Positions 54,187 to 63,819 are shown, numbered from the stretch's first letter. The stretch: DNA of 64,000 nucleotides from Desulfovibrio sp. TomC (GCF_000801335.2 NZ_JSEH01000002.1:1-64000); one strand, 5' to 3'. The notes: generated from the sequence alone by a model not told the origin. Numbers and translations: made by a program.

Positions 54187-55182
54187 CTATCCCAAGGTGA
54201 AGTCTGAGACGAGCAGAGGCCAAAGGGCGATGGCCGCCAGCAGTCCGGCCCCGACCAGGGCCGCCTGGCAGAGGCGGCGTTGCAGACGCGGCAACGTCGC
54301 GGCCAGGGAAGGGATGCCGGCGGCCTGTTCCACGGCCCCGACCCCGGCCCCGCAGATGCCAAGCAGGAGCAAGGCGGCGTAGAGCGGGTAACCGATCCAG
54401 TCGTACTCGGCCTTAAGCAGGCAGAAAGGACAGTGGTGGGTGGGCAACTCGTACCAGTAGACGGAGATAAACGAGAGCACGGCCAGGATACCAATGACGA
54501 ACATGCTTGCGGCGATCCAGGCGAAGAGGCGGGCGCCCTGGCCGGTGGCCAGGAAGTGGATGCCGCTGCGGATCAGGGCCAGCAGGCCGCCCCAGAACAG
54601 GACCTGGGTCAGGGCCGGCGGCAGGTGGGCCAGGGAGGCGGTCAGGGTCGTTGCCTCGTCGCTGAAGACCGCTCCGCAGCAGGAGGTGATGCGGTTTGGA
54701 GCCATGTGGGCGAAGAAGCCGAACTGCACATAGGCCTCAAAGAGCACCAGGGCGGTCAAGGGCAGGAGGAAGGCATATTTGGTCCGGATCAGGGGGTAGT
54801 CGTAGCCTTGGTTGTCCAGGTGGTTGATGATGAGCCAGATCCCGCAGCCCAGCGAGGATGCGATCTTGAGCAGCAGGGCCGTATAGCCGTAGCTGTTGAC
54901 GGTGAAGGTTCCCACGGCGCACATGGCCCCCACGAAAAGGTGGTGGAGGTCCTCGCCGGCGTAAATGAAGAGGAACAGGGAGAGCAATTCGAAGAGCATG
55001 ACGTAAGAGAGGATGGTGGAAATAAGGTAGGTCTTGCGCTCCAGGGCCAACTGGCGGGGATGGCTGTTGGCGAGGTCGAAATGGCGCAGGATGACCACCC
55101 CCTGCCAGGCGGCGTAGATCATGGTCAGACCGATGAGGCCCGAGACCAGGATCAGGGCGAGGACAACGGGCTTAAGCAGCAT
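54187..55182 (-). CDS. Polytopic membrane protein of the copper ABC/RND operon
   Basis: The start is ATG 55182, overlapping the ABC ATPase stop by 11 bases; the long upstream frame is not used. The 331-residue protein has about eight or nine hydrophobic helices and a conserved-looking HHCPFCLLKAEYDW loop (CxxC) plus a CCGAVFSDE loop. I recognise no named family. CxxC and His residues facing the periplasm could bind metal or pass electrons. It lies between the ABC transporter and cusB, so it probably works with them. Confidence 0.7.
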   Translation of the reverse strand: MLLKPVVLALILVSGLIGLTMIYAAWQGVVILRHFDLANSHPRQLALERKTYLISTILSYVMLFELLSLFLFIYAGEDLHHLFVGAMCAVGTFTVNSYGYTALLLKIASSLGCGIWLIINHLDNQGYDYPLIRTKYAFLLPLTALVLFEAYVQFGFFAHMAPNRITSCCGAVFSDEATTLTASLAHLPPALTQVLFWGGLLALIRSGIHFLATGQGARLFAWIAASMFVIGILAVLSFISVYWYELPTHHCPFCLLKAEYDWIGYPLYAALLLLGICGAGVGAVEQAAGIPSLAATLPRLQRRLCQAALVGAGLLAAIALWPLLVSDFTLG

Positions 55183-55861
55183 GGCGGTCCGTGGGCACGA
55201 CCAGACCGTCGCGCAGGCTGACCACCTCGTCGACCACCGCGGCTTCGTGGACCAGGGCGTCGTGGCTGGCGATGACGAATGTCTTGCCCTCGGCCCGCAG
55301 CTGGCCGACGATGTCCAGAAACTCCAGGGACAGCGCGGTATCCAGGTTAGCTGTGGGTTCGTCGGCAATGATGGTCGCGGGATCGTTTATCAGGGCGCGG
55401 GCGATGGCTGTGCGCTGCTTCTCGCCGCCGGAGAGGTTCTCAATTTTCTGGTCGATCTTGCTCCCCAGGCGGAATTTTTCCAGGAGGGCCGCAGCCCGCT
55501 CCCGGACCTGGCCACGGGGCTGGCCCAGGGGATAGGACGGGACCATGACGTTCTCCAGGGCGGTCAGGCCGGCTATCAGATTAAAGCTCTGAAAGATGAA
55601 GCCGAAAGCGGTTCGCCGCAGTTCGGACAGGAAACGCTCGGGCAGGGAGGAGATATTGCGCTCGCCGAGGTAGATGCGGCCTGACGTGGGCCGGGTCATG
55701 CACCCCATGAGTGAGAGGAGGGTGGTCTTGCCCGAGCCGCTGGGGCCTCGCAGCACCGTAACCTTGTTCTCGAGGGTGACCACGCTGACCCCCCGCAGGG
55801 CGGTGTACTCGCTGGGCCGGCCGGGATTGAAGACTTTGGTGACGTTCTCCACACGAATCAT
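55172..55861 (-). CDS. ABC transporter ATPase, MacB/LolD type
   Basis: The 229-residue ATPase has Walker A GPSGSGKTT (39-47), signature LSGGEKQR, Walker B TIIADEPTAN and a switch His in IASHD. It matches the MacB/LolD class that works with FtsX-like permeases to move lipoproteins or extrude compounds mechanically. The permease gene lies four bases upstream, and NosL and Cus genes share the operon, so it may serve copper-protein maturation or efflux. Confidence 0.93.
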   Translation of the reverse strand: MIRVENVTKVFNPGRPSEYTALRGVSVVTLENKVTVLRGPSGSGKTTLLSLMGCMTRPTSGRIYLGERNISSLPERFLSELRRTAFGFIFQSFNLIAGLTALENVMVPSYPLGQPRGQVRERAAALLEKFRLGSKIDQKIENLSGGEKQRTAIARALINDPATIIADEPTANLDTALSLEFLDIVGQLRAEGKTFVIASHDALVHEAAVVDEVVSLRDGLVVPTDRHAA

Positions 55862-55865
55862 GGCT

Positions 55866-57002
55866 TCAACTCCCGCGCATGACCGTGTCCGGGTCGGTGA
55901 TGGCCGCCCGCCAAGTCGGGATGACGGTGATAAAAGTATACGGGGCCACAGCCAGGAAGAACAGGGCCAGGAGTTCTGTGAGATCGATCTCAGGGCTTAG
56001 GGGGAAGTCGACGTAGAGGACGCTCCAGCCCTTGAGCGCCTGGGCAAAGAGGCCGGCGTTGGCCAGGAAGACGTGGTAGTAGGCGGCAATCGTTCCGAGC
56101 AGGAAAGCGGTCAGGGAGATGGCCAGCCCCTCCCAGAATTTCATGGCCAGTACGTCGGCGGTGTCCCAGCCCAGGGCCTTTAAGATGCCGATTTCGTGGC
56201 GCTCCTCGGCAGAGAGGCCGGTGGCTTTGTCCCAGGCGAAGATGAAAAAGGCCAGGGCTGCGCTGGCAAAGAGGACGATGACCAGACCGCCGCGCCACTC
56301 AAAGACCGACTCGTAGGTCCGCAGAATCTCTTCACGTTGGATGGGCCGGGTGTCCGGGAAGTCGCGCTGGATCTTCTCGGTCACGGTCTGCAGTTCCTGG
56401 GGATTGCGCACGCTGACCGCCAGATCGGTGTAGTGCCCTTCGGGCATGCCAAAGACGCGACGGAAGGCGGCTTCGGACATGAGCAGCAAATCGGCAGAGA
56501 CGAGCCGGCTCTCTTCGGGCAGCACCTCCACCGGCTTGAAGCCGGCAGAATCGCCCTTGGCCGTGCGCAGGAGGTAGCGGCCGTCCTGGAGGTTGGTCCA
56601 GGCTTTGGCCGCCACGGGGCCGACCACGATCTCGTCATCGGCGTGGGCGAAGTCGGCCCGGCCCAAGACAGTGAAGGTCGCGCCAACGGCCCGGTTGAAG
56701 TAGTAGCCCCAAAGGCGCGGCTCCACTTGGCTGACGCCGCGGATGGCCCGGATGGTGTCGGCGTACTCCGCGCGGATGGTGTCGTAGCGGCCGGCCAGGA
56801 GGCGTTGAACGAGGAGCTCCGGGGTCCCGGCCAGGATCGTCTGGCCCTCGGTGCGCAGGGCGCGGGCGAAGAAGATGACTGAGGCCATGAGGAACACGAC
56901 CAGGGCGTAGGCCAGGACCAGAGCGCCGTTTTTGCCCTTGCGCCGGACAAGACTCGACAGGGTGTAGTCCAGGAAGGCCCGCTGGCGTTCGATCGCGCTC
57001 AT
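55866..57002 (-). CDS. ABC transporter permease, MacB/FtsX type
   Basis: The 378-residue protein has one N-terminal helix (28-48), a large periplasmic domain, and three C-terminal helices (about 245-265, 298-320, 345-370), the FtsX/MacB layout. Its ATG overlaps the stop of the small gene upstream (ATGA). With the ATPase next to it, it forms a type VII ABC exporter. The substrate is unknown; context points to copper or NosL-linked factors. Confidence 0.9.
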   Translation of the reverse strand: MSAIERQRAFLDYTLSSLVRRKGKNGALVLAYALVVFLMASVIFFARALRTEGQTILAGTPELLVQRLLAGRYDTIRAEYADTIRAIRGVSQVEPRLWGYYFNRAVGATFTVLGRADFAHADDEIVVGPVAAKAWTNLQDGRYLLRTAKGDSAGFKPVEVLPEESRLVSADLLLMSEAAFRRVFGMPEGHYTDLAVSVRNPQELQTVTEKIQRDFPDTRPIQREEILRTYESVFEWRGGLVIVLFASAALAFFIFAWDKATGLSAEERHEIGILKALGWDTADVLAMKFWEGLAISLTAFLLGTIAAYYHVFLANAGLFAQALKGWSVLYVDFPLSPEIDLTELLALFFLAVAPYTFITVIPTWRAAITDPDTVMRGS

Positions 57003-57313
57003 GGCTCGGACTCCGTGCTGCCGGCGGTCAACAAGCGGGGCGGCGGCAACAGAGCGCCGCTTGGGAAATGCTCCAGGCTTCGCGGGTGATCCTGGAAGGC
57101 TGCAAAACGGTCAGCCTGGGACAAGTGGCGGGTGTAGCGGGCCTCGGTGGACAGGCAGAGGTCGGTCAGTCCCAACTCGGCCACCAGCCGGGCCTCCAGG
57201 GACTGGCGGGCGTCGCGACGCCCGGCGTCGGCCAAGGGATAACCGGCCAGCAGGGTCGCCAGGAGCAGAATCAGGCCGCCGGTCACGACCAGGAAGACGT
57301 CGGAGGGGCGCAT
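56999..57313 (-). CDS. Small single-helix membrane protein
   Basis: The 104-residue protein has one N-terminal helix (VFLVVTGGLILLLATLLAGY) and a soluble tail with many Arg residues. Its start overlaps the NosL stop (TGATG) and its stop overlaps the permease start. No family is recognised. It is probably an accessory of the ABC exporter. Confidence 0.65.
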   Translation of the reverse strand: MRPSDVFLVVTGGLILLLATLLAGYPLADAGRRDARQSLEARLVAELGLTDLCLSTEARYTRHLSQADRFAAFQDHPRSLEHFPSGALLPPPRLLTAGSTESEP

Positions 57314-57801
57314 CAGTCCAGGGCCTTGAGCAACCCGGGGGTGATGTCGGCAAAGCGCAGCACCCGCTTTCCCTTATGGTCCTTGCGGAAGGCCTCGGCG
57401 TCGGCCTGCGTGGCCAGGGGGACCAGTTCATGGCCCATGGGGCCGTATGCGTCGCTGCCGACCACGTAGAAGGCCTGCTGGGCCGGCAGGGGCTTCACGC
57501 TGTAGAATTCGCTGACATACAGGGCCGTGATCTGCTCCTTTTTAAACCCCGGCAGGTAGTGGGCCGGGTCGGCCGCGAAGCGGAACATATCCTTGGGACC
57601 ATCGAAGTAGAGGACCTTGCCGTCGGCCAGCACGGCATAGGCCAGCCAATCCGTGTACTTGGCCACAAACATGCCGCAGACCGGGCATTTGTCGCCCTTG
57701 CCCGGAGGGGCCAGCTTCGAGGCGGCGGGTTGGGCCAGGGCAGCGGCGGCCAGGAGCAACAGGCCAAGCACCAAGGGCAAGGGGCGCAAGAAGTGTTTCA
57801 T
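57313..57801 (-). CDS. nosL: NosL-family copper-binding protein, first gene of the efflux operon
   Basis: The 162-residue protein has a signal peptide (ending AALA) and a NosL domain with CPVCGMFVAKYTDWLAYAV (39-57) and DGPKDMFRF. NosL proteins bind Cu(I) in the periplasm. It opens the operon NosL, small membrane protein, permease, ATPase, membrane protein, CusB and CusA, with overlaps at several junctions. It differs clearly in sequence from the NosL at 47843, so these are not recent duplicates. Confidence 0.88.
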   Translation of the reverse strand: MKHFLRPLPLVLGLLLLAAAALAQPAASKLAPPGKGDKCPVCGMFVAKYTDWLAYAVLADGKVLYFDGPKDMFRFAADPAHYLPGFKKEQITALYVSEFYSVKPLPAQQAFYVVGSDAYGPMGHELVPLATQADAEAFRKDHKGKRVLRFADITPGLLKALD

Positions 57802-58708
57802 AGTCCATCACCTTACACGTAAAAATTGGATTCAGGCAAGAAAAAAGCGGAAGGCGCTTCGTTGTGTTCAGCAGTTTTGCAATATGATTGCTCTTTCAGT
57901 TCGATTGATGTCCATGCCACGTTTGGGAGCGTCTGACCCTCCCGGCATACTCCCCCCTGGGCGACAGCGAGTTGTAAAGAACCTCAAGCCTCAAGCGCTG
58001 GCCGGACCTGCCTGCGGCCCTCAAGCCCGCGTCGTGAGCGGTAGCCTCCTTTCGCCGAATGCCGCCGGCGTTCGGTGCATCCCTTGTCCATCCCGCTTTC
58101 TATCATCCCTTGAGAGAGGCGTTTCTATATCTCTGCAAGGGGTAGGCACAATCCTGGCGGTTTGCTGCTTGCTCTGGTTCGTGTGGAGAATTTCCGGCCC
58201 GCAGTATCAAGTTCGAGCTGCATCCTGGGCGTCAAAGCCGAGCTCACTTGGGGGGGCTGTGCGGTCTGTTGCCCTGCGATTGGTGAATATTTTTGAACAA
58301 TTGGCTCAAACATGATCCCTGTTGTGATTGTTTTAAATTTGGTTGATCGAGTAGGCGTTTTCCGCGTGCGAGCTTCAGGTTGTATGCAATAAAAGTGAAT
58401 TATTGGCAAAAGGAAACATATTCACAATCTGTTGGAGACTATTACCGATCTGAAATAGGCATTTTTCCTTGTGAAAACGAGTATATTCTTCAGATAGCCA
58501 CCGCCAAGGCAAGAATTTCAAGAGCACTGGTTGACATTTTATGTGCATGTGGTAATGTGTAAAAGACTGTGAGTAAAGTAGTGTTTTCTTTGTTTATTTA
58601 GTCGTTTTTTTATCTTAAACAGGAAGGTTGTCTGGGCATAGGACATGAAAAATGCAATTGGCCTGCATTGCTGTTGTAACGCCTTAATGTGCCTCCGGGA
58701 GGATTATT
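57802..58708. other. Long divergent gap between the efflux operon and oxidase 2
   Basis: The 907 bases separate two divergent copper genes and should carry both promoters. An inverted repeat (CGAATGCCGCCGGCGTTCG) lies near 58056-58074. A 60-codon frame at 58380-58562 has no recognisable product. The first half is GC-rich and the second half AT-rich. I see no clear regulator-binding palindrome. Confidence 0.35.
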
Positions 58709-61700
58709 ATGTACGAGGGTAAAAAAATTATAAGATTTCTTGGCAGTCTTGCATGTTGCACGGCTATTCTGTTCACCTCCGTCTCCGTATCAGCGCAGAT
58801 GAGCGATGCAGGGATGCCTCGGGAGAAGATGCGGCAGATGGGCAAGACCAATGCTGCTGATCGGAAAAACGCGGCCATTGAGAAGCTCCGTCAACAAGCC
58901 ACCGTGCCTCAGGCCACGAGTGACGGCCTCTCCACCTCCAGCGCCAAGGGAGTGGCCGCGCCCGGTCCGCTGGGCGTGCCGGACCTCTTCGGGCCCTACC
59001 CCAACTGGGCGTGGAGTCCCCTGCCCGAGTTTACCGATGCCGGTGCCTACATAACGGGAACAGGCATCCGCAAGTTCGTCAATCAGCTGCCCATCCCCTC
59101 CACCGTGACCACCGACGGCCTGAGCAAACAATTGCCTATCGCCAACCCGGACACCGTGACCTACCCGGGCAGCGACTACTACGAGATCTCCCTGGAAGAG
59201 GTTGCCTACAAGTTTCATACAGACTTGCCGGGCAACGGCACCAAGGTTCGCGGCTACCGCCAAACGAACCAAGGCACCACCGGCGTCACCAATACCAACT
59301 TCAACTATGCCGGACCGATTATCGTGGCCGACAAGAACCGCCCGGTCCGCGTCAAGTTCACCAACAACCTGCCGGTGACAGCCAACGGCGGCAATCTCTT
59401 TATTCCGACGGATACCTCTATGATGGGCGCCGGCAAAGGCCCCAATGGCACCGACTCCTACCCCCAGAACCGTGGAACCTTGCATCTCCACGGCGGCATG
59501 AACCCCTGGATCAGTGACGGCACGCCGCATCAGTGGGTTGCGCCAGGGGCCGAACCCGGTCCCTACACCCGCGGCGTCTCCACCCGGAACGTCCCGGACA
59601 TGCCGCCGCCAGGCGGCGGCGTCATGACCTTCTATTATACCAACCAGCAAAGCGCCCGGCTCATGTTCTATCATGACCACGCCTTGGGCATCACGCGGCT
59701 CAACGTCTATGCCGGCGAGGCCGCCGGGTATCTGGTGCGCGACGACGTCGAGAAAAGTCTGGCCTCCCAGGGAATCATCCCGCCGCTGGCCGAGGACATC
59801 CCCCTGGTCATCCAGGACCGCACCTTTGTGGACAGCGCCGTGGCCAAGCCGGTCTATAGCGTCGCCCTGCTCTCTGGCGGCACGGGCTACTCCACCACCA
59901 CCGCGCCCACGGTGGTCATCGATCCGCCGACCACCCCCGGCGGCGTCCAGGCCACGGCCACGGCCACCGTCGACAGCACCACCGGCGCCATCAGCGCTCT
60001 GACCCTGACCGCCAAAGGCTCCGGCTACACCGCTCCGCCCACGGTGACCATCACCGATGCACCCGGCGGCACTGGTTCCGGCGCCGGGGCCTATGCCTTT
60101 GTCAACTCCATCCTCGCCACCGATCCCACCTGGGACACCAACACCTGGGGCAAATCCAGCGACCTGTGGCTCCCCCACGTCTATATGCCGAACCAGACCG
60201 GCTCTGCCCTGGGCCTGGGCGCCAACGCCATGGGCCGTTGGGACTATGCCATGTGGTTCTGGCCGCCGTACACCGGCTTGCTGAATCATGGCCTGATGGC
60301 CAACCCCTACTACGATACCGTTAACGCCCCCTGGGAGCCGGCGCAGATGCCGAGCATCCCCAACCCGTCCGCCACTCCGGAGGCCTTTCACGACACGCCC
60401 GTCGTCAATGGCACGGCCTATCCCTACCTGGACGTGCAGCCCAAAGCCTACCGCTTCCGCATCCTCAACGCCTGTAATGACCGCATGCTGAACCTCCAGC
60501 TCTATAAGGGCGACCCGAATATCCCCGCCGTGGACAACGTCAACCGGACGGGCACCGAGGTCCGGATGATCCCCGTGCCCCAAGGCCAGTCGGTCTACGG
60601 CAAGCCCAGCGGCATCCCCGACCCGACCATGAGGGGTCCGAACATGATCCAGATCGGCAACGAGGGCGGTTTCCTGCCCGAGCCGGTGGTCCTCACCAAC
60701 ACTCCCATCGGCTACGAGACGAACCCCAAGAACATTGTCGTCGGCAACGTCTTGGAAAAGAATCTGTTCATGGGCCCGGCCGAACGCGCCGACGTCATCA
60801 TCGACTTCTCGGGCATGCCGGCCGGCACCACCGTGATCCTCTATAACGACGCCCCGGCCCCGGTCCCGGCCTTCGAGACCCGGGTGGACTACTACTTGAA
60901 CAACCCGGACCAGACCGGCACAGGCGGAGCCCCCACGACCCTCGCCGGCTTCGGTCCCAACACCCGGACCATCATGCAGTTCCGTGTTGGTGGTGGCACT
61001 CCTGTCCCCTTCAACCTGGCCAACCTTCAGAACGCCTTCAAGTCGACCGCCAACACGACGGGAGCTTTCGCCGCGAGCCAGCACCCCGTTCTGGTGCCCC
61101 AGGCCGCGTATAGCTCGGCCTACAACGCCAACTTCCCGACCACCAATATTGTGCCTATCCAGGCAAACTCGTTAACCTTCACGCCTAAGGGTTCTGCGAT
61201 ACCGGTCACCATCTACTTCAAGTCAAAGGCGATCCAGGAGCTCTTTGAAGTCAACTACGGCCGTTTGAACGCCACCCTCGGCGTCGAGCTGCCCTTCACC
61301 AACGGCCAGAACCAGACGACCATCCCTCTTGGTTACGCCGAACCGACCCCGGACCACGTCACTGGCGCCTGGACCGCCGCAGTGCCGACGCCCGGCGACA
61401 ACACCCAGATATGGAAAATAACCCACAACGGCGTGGACACACACCCCGTCCACTTCCACCTCTTTGATGTACAGGTTCTCAACCGGGTCGGCTGGGACGG
61501 CGCAATCCGGCTGCCGGATGCCAACGAACTGGGTTGGAAGGATACGGTGCGCATGAACCCCCTGGAGGACTGCATCGTGGCCCTGCGACCGGTTGTGCCC
61601 AGGGTGCCCTTCGGCCTGCCCAGAAGTGTCCGGCTCATCGATCCGACCCAGCAACAGGGCGTGTCGATCTCGACCATCGACCCGACCACCGGCAATCCCA

Positions 61701-61855
61701 CAACCGTTCTCAATAATCCCACTGACTACGGCTGGGAGTACGTCTGGCATTGTCATATTCTCAGTCACGAAGAGAATGACATGATGCATGCCATGACCCT
61801 GACGCCTACCTCCAGCATATGGGGGCAGACAGAATTGCTCCTTCTTAACAACTAG
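58709..61855 (+). CDS. Very large periplasmic multicopper oxidase 2 with inserted beta-repeat segment
   Basis: The 1048-residue protein (ATG 58709, GGGAGG upstream) has a signal peptide ending VSAQ and the four copper motifs: HLHGG (259-263), HDHALG (322-), HPVHFH (912-917) and HCHILSHEENDMM (1014-1026). Between the first two oxidase domains, residues about 381-465 form a Thr/Gly/Ser-rich insert with two GxGYxxxPTVxI-type repeats, usual in secreted adhesion proteins. It is related to, but not a copy of, oxidase 1. The substrate is unknown; metal or copper oxidation is inferred from context. Confidence 0.9.
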   Translation: MYEGKKIIRFLGSLACCTAILFTSVSVSAQMSDAGMPREKMRQMGKTNAADRKNAAIEKLRQQATVPQATSDGLSTSSAKGVAAPGPLGVPDLFGPYPNWAWSPLPEFTDAGAYITGTGIRKFVNQLPIPSTVTTDGLSKQLPIANPDTVTYPGSDYYEISLEEVAYKFHTDLPGNGTKVRGYRQTNQGTTGVTNTNFNYAGPIIVADKNRPVRVKFTNNLPVTANGGNLFIPTDTSMMGAGKGPNGTDSYPQNRGTLHLHGGMNPWISDGTPHQWVAPGAEPGPYTRGVSTRNVPDMPPPGGGVMTFYYTNQQSARLMFYHDHALGITRLNVYAGEAAGYLVRDDVEKSLASQGIIPPLAEDIPLVIQDRTFVDSAVAKPVYSVALLSGGTGYSTTTAPTVVIDPPTTPGGVQATATATVDSTTGAISALTLTAKGSGYTAPPTVTITDAPGGTGSGAGAYAFVNSILATDPTWDTNTWGKSSDLWLPHVYMPNQTGSALGLGANAMGRWDYAMWFWPPYTGLLNHGLMANPYYDTVNAPWEPAQMPSIPNPSATPEAFHDTPVVNGTAYPYLDVQPKAYRFRILNACNDRMLNLQLYKGDPNIPAVDNVNRTGTEVRMIPVPQGQSVYGKPSGIPDPTMRGPNMIQIGNEGGFLPEPVVLTNTPIGYETNPKNIVVGNVLEKNLFMGPAERADVIIDFSGMPAGTTVILYNDAPAPVPAFETRVDYYLNNPDQTGTGGAPTTLAGFGPNTRTIMQFRVGGGTPVPFNLANLQNAFKSTANTTGAFAASQHPVLVPQAAYSSAYNANFPTTNIVPIQANSLTFTPKGSAIPVTIYFKSKAIQELFEVNYGRLNATLGVELPFTNGQNQTTIPLGYAEPTPDHVTGAWTAAVPTPGDNTQIWKITHNGVDTHPVHFHLFDVQVLNRVGWDGAIRLPDANELGWKDTVRMNPLEDCIVALRPVVPRVPFGLPRSVRLIDPTQQQGVSISTIDPTTGNPTTVLNNPTDYGWEYVWHCHILSHEENDMMHAMTLTPTSSIWGQTELLLLNN

Positions 61856-61881
61856 GCCACAAACGTTGATCTAATGCTTCG

Positions 61882-61911
61882 AAAAAGGCCGCCCGCCCGG
61901 GCGGCCTTTTT
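61882..61911 (+). terminator. Rho-independent terminator of oxidase 2
   Basis: AAAAAGGCCGCCC pairs perfectly with GGGCGGCCTTTTT across a four-base loop and continues into TTCCTTTTC, 27 bases after the stop codon. Confidence 0.9.
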
Positions 61912-62211
61912 CCTTTTCAAGGGAAGTGTCCGCCTTCGGCTGCCATTTCAGCTGCAATCTCCTGCTATGTTTGTTCCAGTGCCGATTTATTGCCTCGTAT
62001 ACTCTGGGCATTCCTTTTGTTGTCACTAATGTTTATTCGATATTCGGCATGCAACTCAAGATAATAAGAGATTTAATGCCTATTTAGCAAGATATGGCAT
62101 AGGTCGGGGTTGCCTACACAATGTGCAAGACTTATTGTCTAAAATGCGGCTTTGGTAGTAACGAAACAAAGAAACAGTTTGTAGATAATCAGTTTCAATT
62201 CAGGAGAACAT
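61912..62211 (+). other. Upstream region of the cytochrome gene
   Basis: These 300 bases are AT-rich toward the gene. CAGGAGAAC precedes ATG 62212. No gene or clear hairpin is recognised; the region should hold the cytochrome promoter. Confidence 0.3.
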
Positions 62212-63819
62212 ATGGGGCGAAGGTCTGTTTGGCGCATCGTTTTATTCTCGGCAGCTTTACTCATAGGGATGTCCGGGACGCCATCCTGGGCGGCGTCCGA
62301 TGACTGGCTGCTTATGAACGTAGCCCCGATCGTGGCTGGTCGCATGAAGTTGACTGGAAATCATGCCGCGCGAGTAGCCAACCTTGATCCCGCCAATCCC
62401 ACGGCAACCTGTCTCGTTTGCCATCAGACGCAGGCCGCGACCATGGGGGCTTCAGCGCATTACCGCTGGCGAGGCGACGCCGGCGGAATGTCCAATCTCA
62501 CGGGTGATGTAGGCAAGCTCGGGGGGATGAACGACTTTTGCATCTTCCCGGACTTTAACTGGCTTGCCAAGTTCACCAACCTTGACGGCAAGCCCGTTGA
62601 CGGCGGCTGTGCAGCCTGCCACGCCGGTCTTGGCAAGAAACTCGACGCGACCGAATTGGCCACCCCCACCCTGACCAATATCGACTGTCTCATTTGCCAC
62701 TCCAAAAGCTACAAGCGTACTGTGGACGCGACCAACGGCACCGCCCATTTCGTGTTCGACACCGCAACCATGAACTTGTCCGCACGGCAGGCCGCCGCCG
62801 ATCTCTCCCGACCCGGTCGGGACGCCTGCTTGCGCTGCCACGTCAGTTCCGGAGGAGGCAACAATTTCAAGAGAGGCGACATTGAACCCATTTTGGCTGA
62901 TCCTCCCCGCACCCATGACGTGCATATGTCTGCCGCCGGGGCCAACCGTGTGTGCGTGGACTGCCACAAGACCACCAATCACCGCATCGCCGGTCGGGGG
63001 ATAGACCTGCGGGAAGTGGACAATCCCACCCAGACCGTGAGTTGCACGATGAGCGGCTGCCATGCCGCCAGCCCGCATGCCGACGCCAAACTCAACACGC
63101 ACACGGCCAAGGTCGCCTGCCAGACCTGCCATATCCCCCGGTTCGCCAAGTCTTCGCCCACGGACATGTTCCGGGATTACTCCAACGCCGCCCAGGTCAA
63201 CGCCAAGCGGCTCTATGAGCCCTGGATCGACTTTAAGTCCGACCAGACCCCGACCTACCGTTGGTCCAACGGCAAGAGCACCTTCTACGTCTTCGGTCAG
63301 CCTATCCAGGTTCAGTCCGACGGCTACGTGCTTATGGCCGGTCCCAATGGGGACATTAACGACACGGCAGCCAAGATCCTGCCCTTCAAACACCATGTGG
63401 CCAAACAGCCGCTGGATCCTGCCACCAACCGCCTGCTCCCCCTCAAAATGGGGGTGCTCTTTCAGACTGGTAACATTGATCAGGCCATCATTCAGGGGGC
63501 CGCAGCCATTGGCTGGCCCTATTCCGGCTACACCTTTGCCGATACCGAGCGTTTCCTCGGACTCTATCATGGCGTCGCTCCAAAAGAGCAGGCACTCACC
63601 TGCGCCGTCTGCCACGTCAGTAGCGGGCAAGGTCCCTTGGACTTCAATGCTCTGGGGTATGCGCGCAAATATGCCGATTTGCACGTCCTGTGCACCCAGT
63701 GCCATGAGGACAAGTCCAGTGAGTGGTCAGCTTCACAGTTGTTTACGGCTGTGCATAAAAAGCATGTGCAGGACAAGCGATACGATTGCTCACGTTGCCA
63801 CAACTTTACCCGGGGCTAG
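62212..63819 (+). CDS. Secreted decaheme cytochrome c
   Basis: The 535-residue protein has a signal peptide (ending SWAA) and ten heme c sites: nine CXXCH (CLVCH 67, CAACH 133, CLICH 159, CLRCH 206, CVDCH 248, CQTCH 303, then CAVCH, CTQCH and CSRCH near the end) and one CX4CH (CTMSGCH, C278-H284). CX4CH sites are typical of deltaproteobacterial multiheme cytochromes. A stretch of about 200 residues between the seventh and eighth hemes has no Cys. It would carry electrons in the periplasm or at the surface. It follows oxidase 2 but after a terminator, so functional linkage is inferred. Confidence 0.92.
   Translation: MGRRSVWRIVLFSAALLIGMSGTPSWAASDDWLLMNVAPIVAGRMKLTGNHAARVANLDPANPTATCLVCHQTQAATMGASAHYRWRGDAGGMSNLTGDVGKLGGMNDFCIFPDFNWLAKFTNLDGKPVDGGCAACHAGLGKKLDATELATPTLTNIDCLICHSKSYKRTVDATNGTAHFVFDTATMNLSARQAAADLSRPGRDACLRCHVSSGGGNNFKRGDIEPILADPPRTHDVHMSAAGANRVCVDCHKTTNHRIAGRGIDLREVDNPTQTVSCTMSGCHAASPHADAKLNTHTAKVACQTCHIPRFAKSSPTDMFRDYSNAAQVNAKRLYEPWIDFKSDQTPTYRWSNGKSTFYVFGQPIQVQSDGYVLMAGPNGDINDTAAKILPFKHHVAKQPLDPATNRLLPLKMGVLFQTGNIDQAIIQGAAAIGWPYSGYTFADTERFLGLYHGVAPKEQALTCAVCHVSSGQGPLDFNALGYARKYADLHVLCTQCHEDKSSEWSASQLFTAVHKKHVQDKRYDCSRCHNFTRG

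Noticed and set aside
48600-57800. Long plus-strand open frames opposite the Cus and ABC genes
   Set aside because: They mirror the third-position GC of the minus-strand genes and carry no recognisable motifs or ribosome sites.
57653-58315. A 220-residue plus-strand frame in the gap before oxidase 2
   Set aside because: It begins inside the opposite-strand NosL gene and its product has no domain pattern.
58790-61084. A 764-residue minus-strand frame opposite oxidase 2
   Set aside because: The plus strand carries all four copper motifs and a good start; the minus frame is a low-complexity Gly/Val/Arg shadow.
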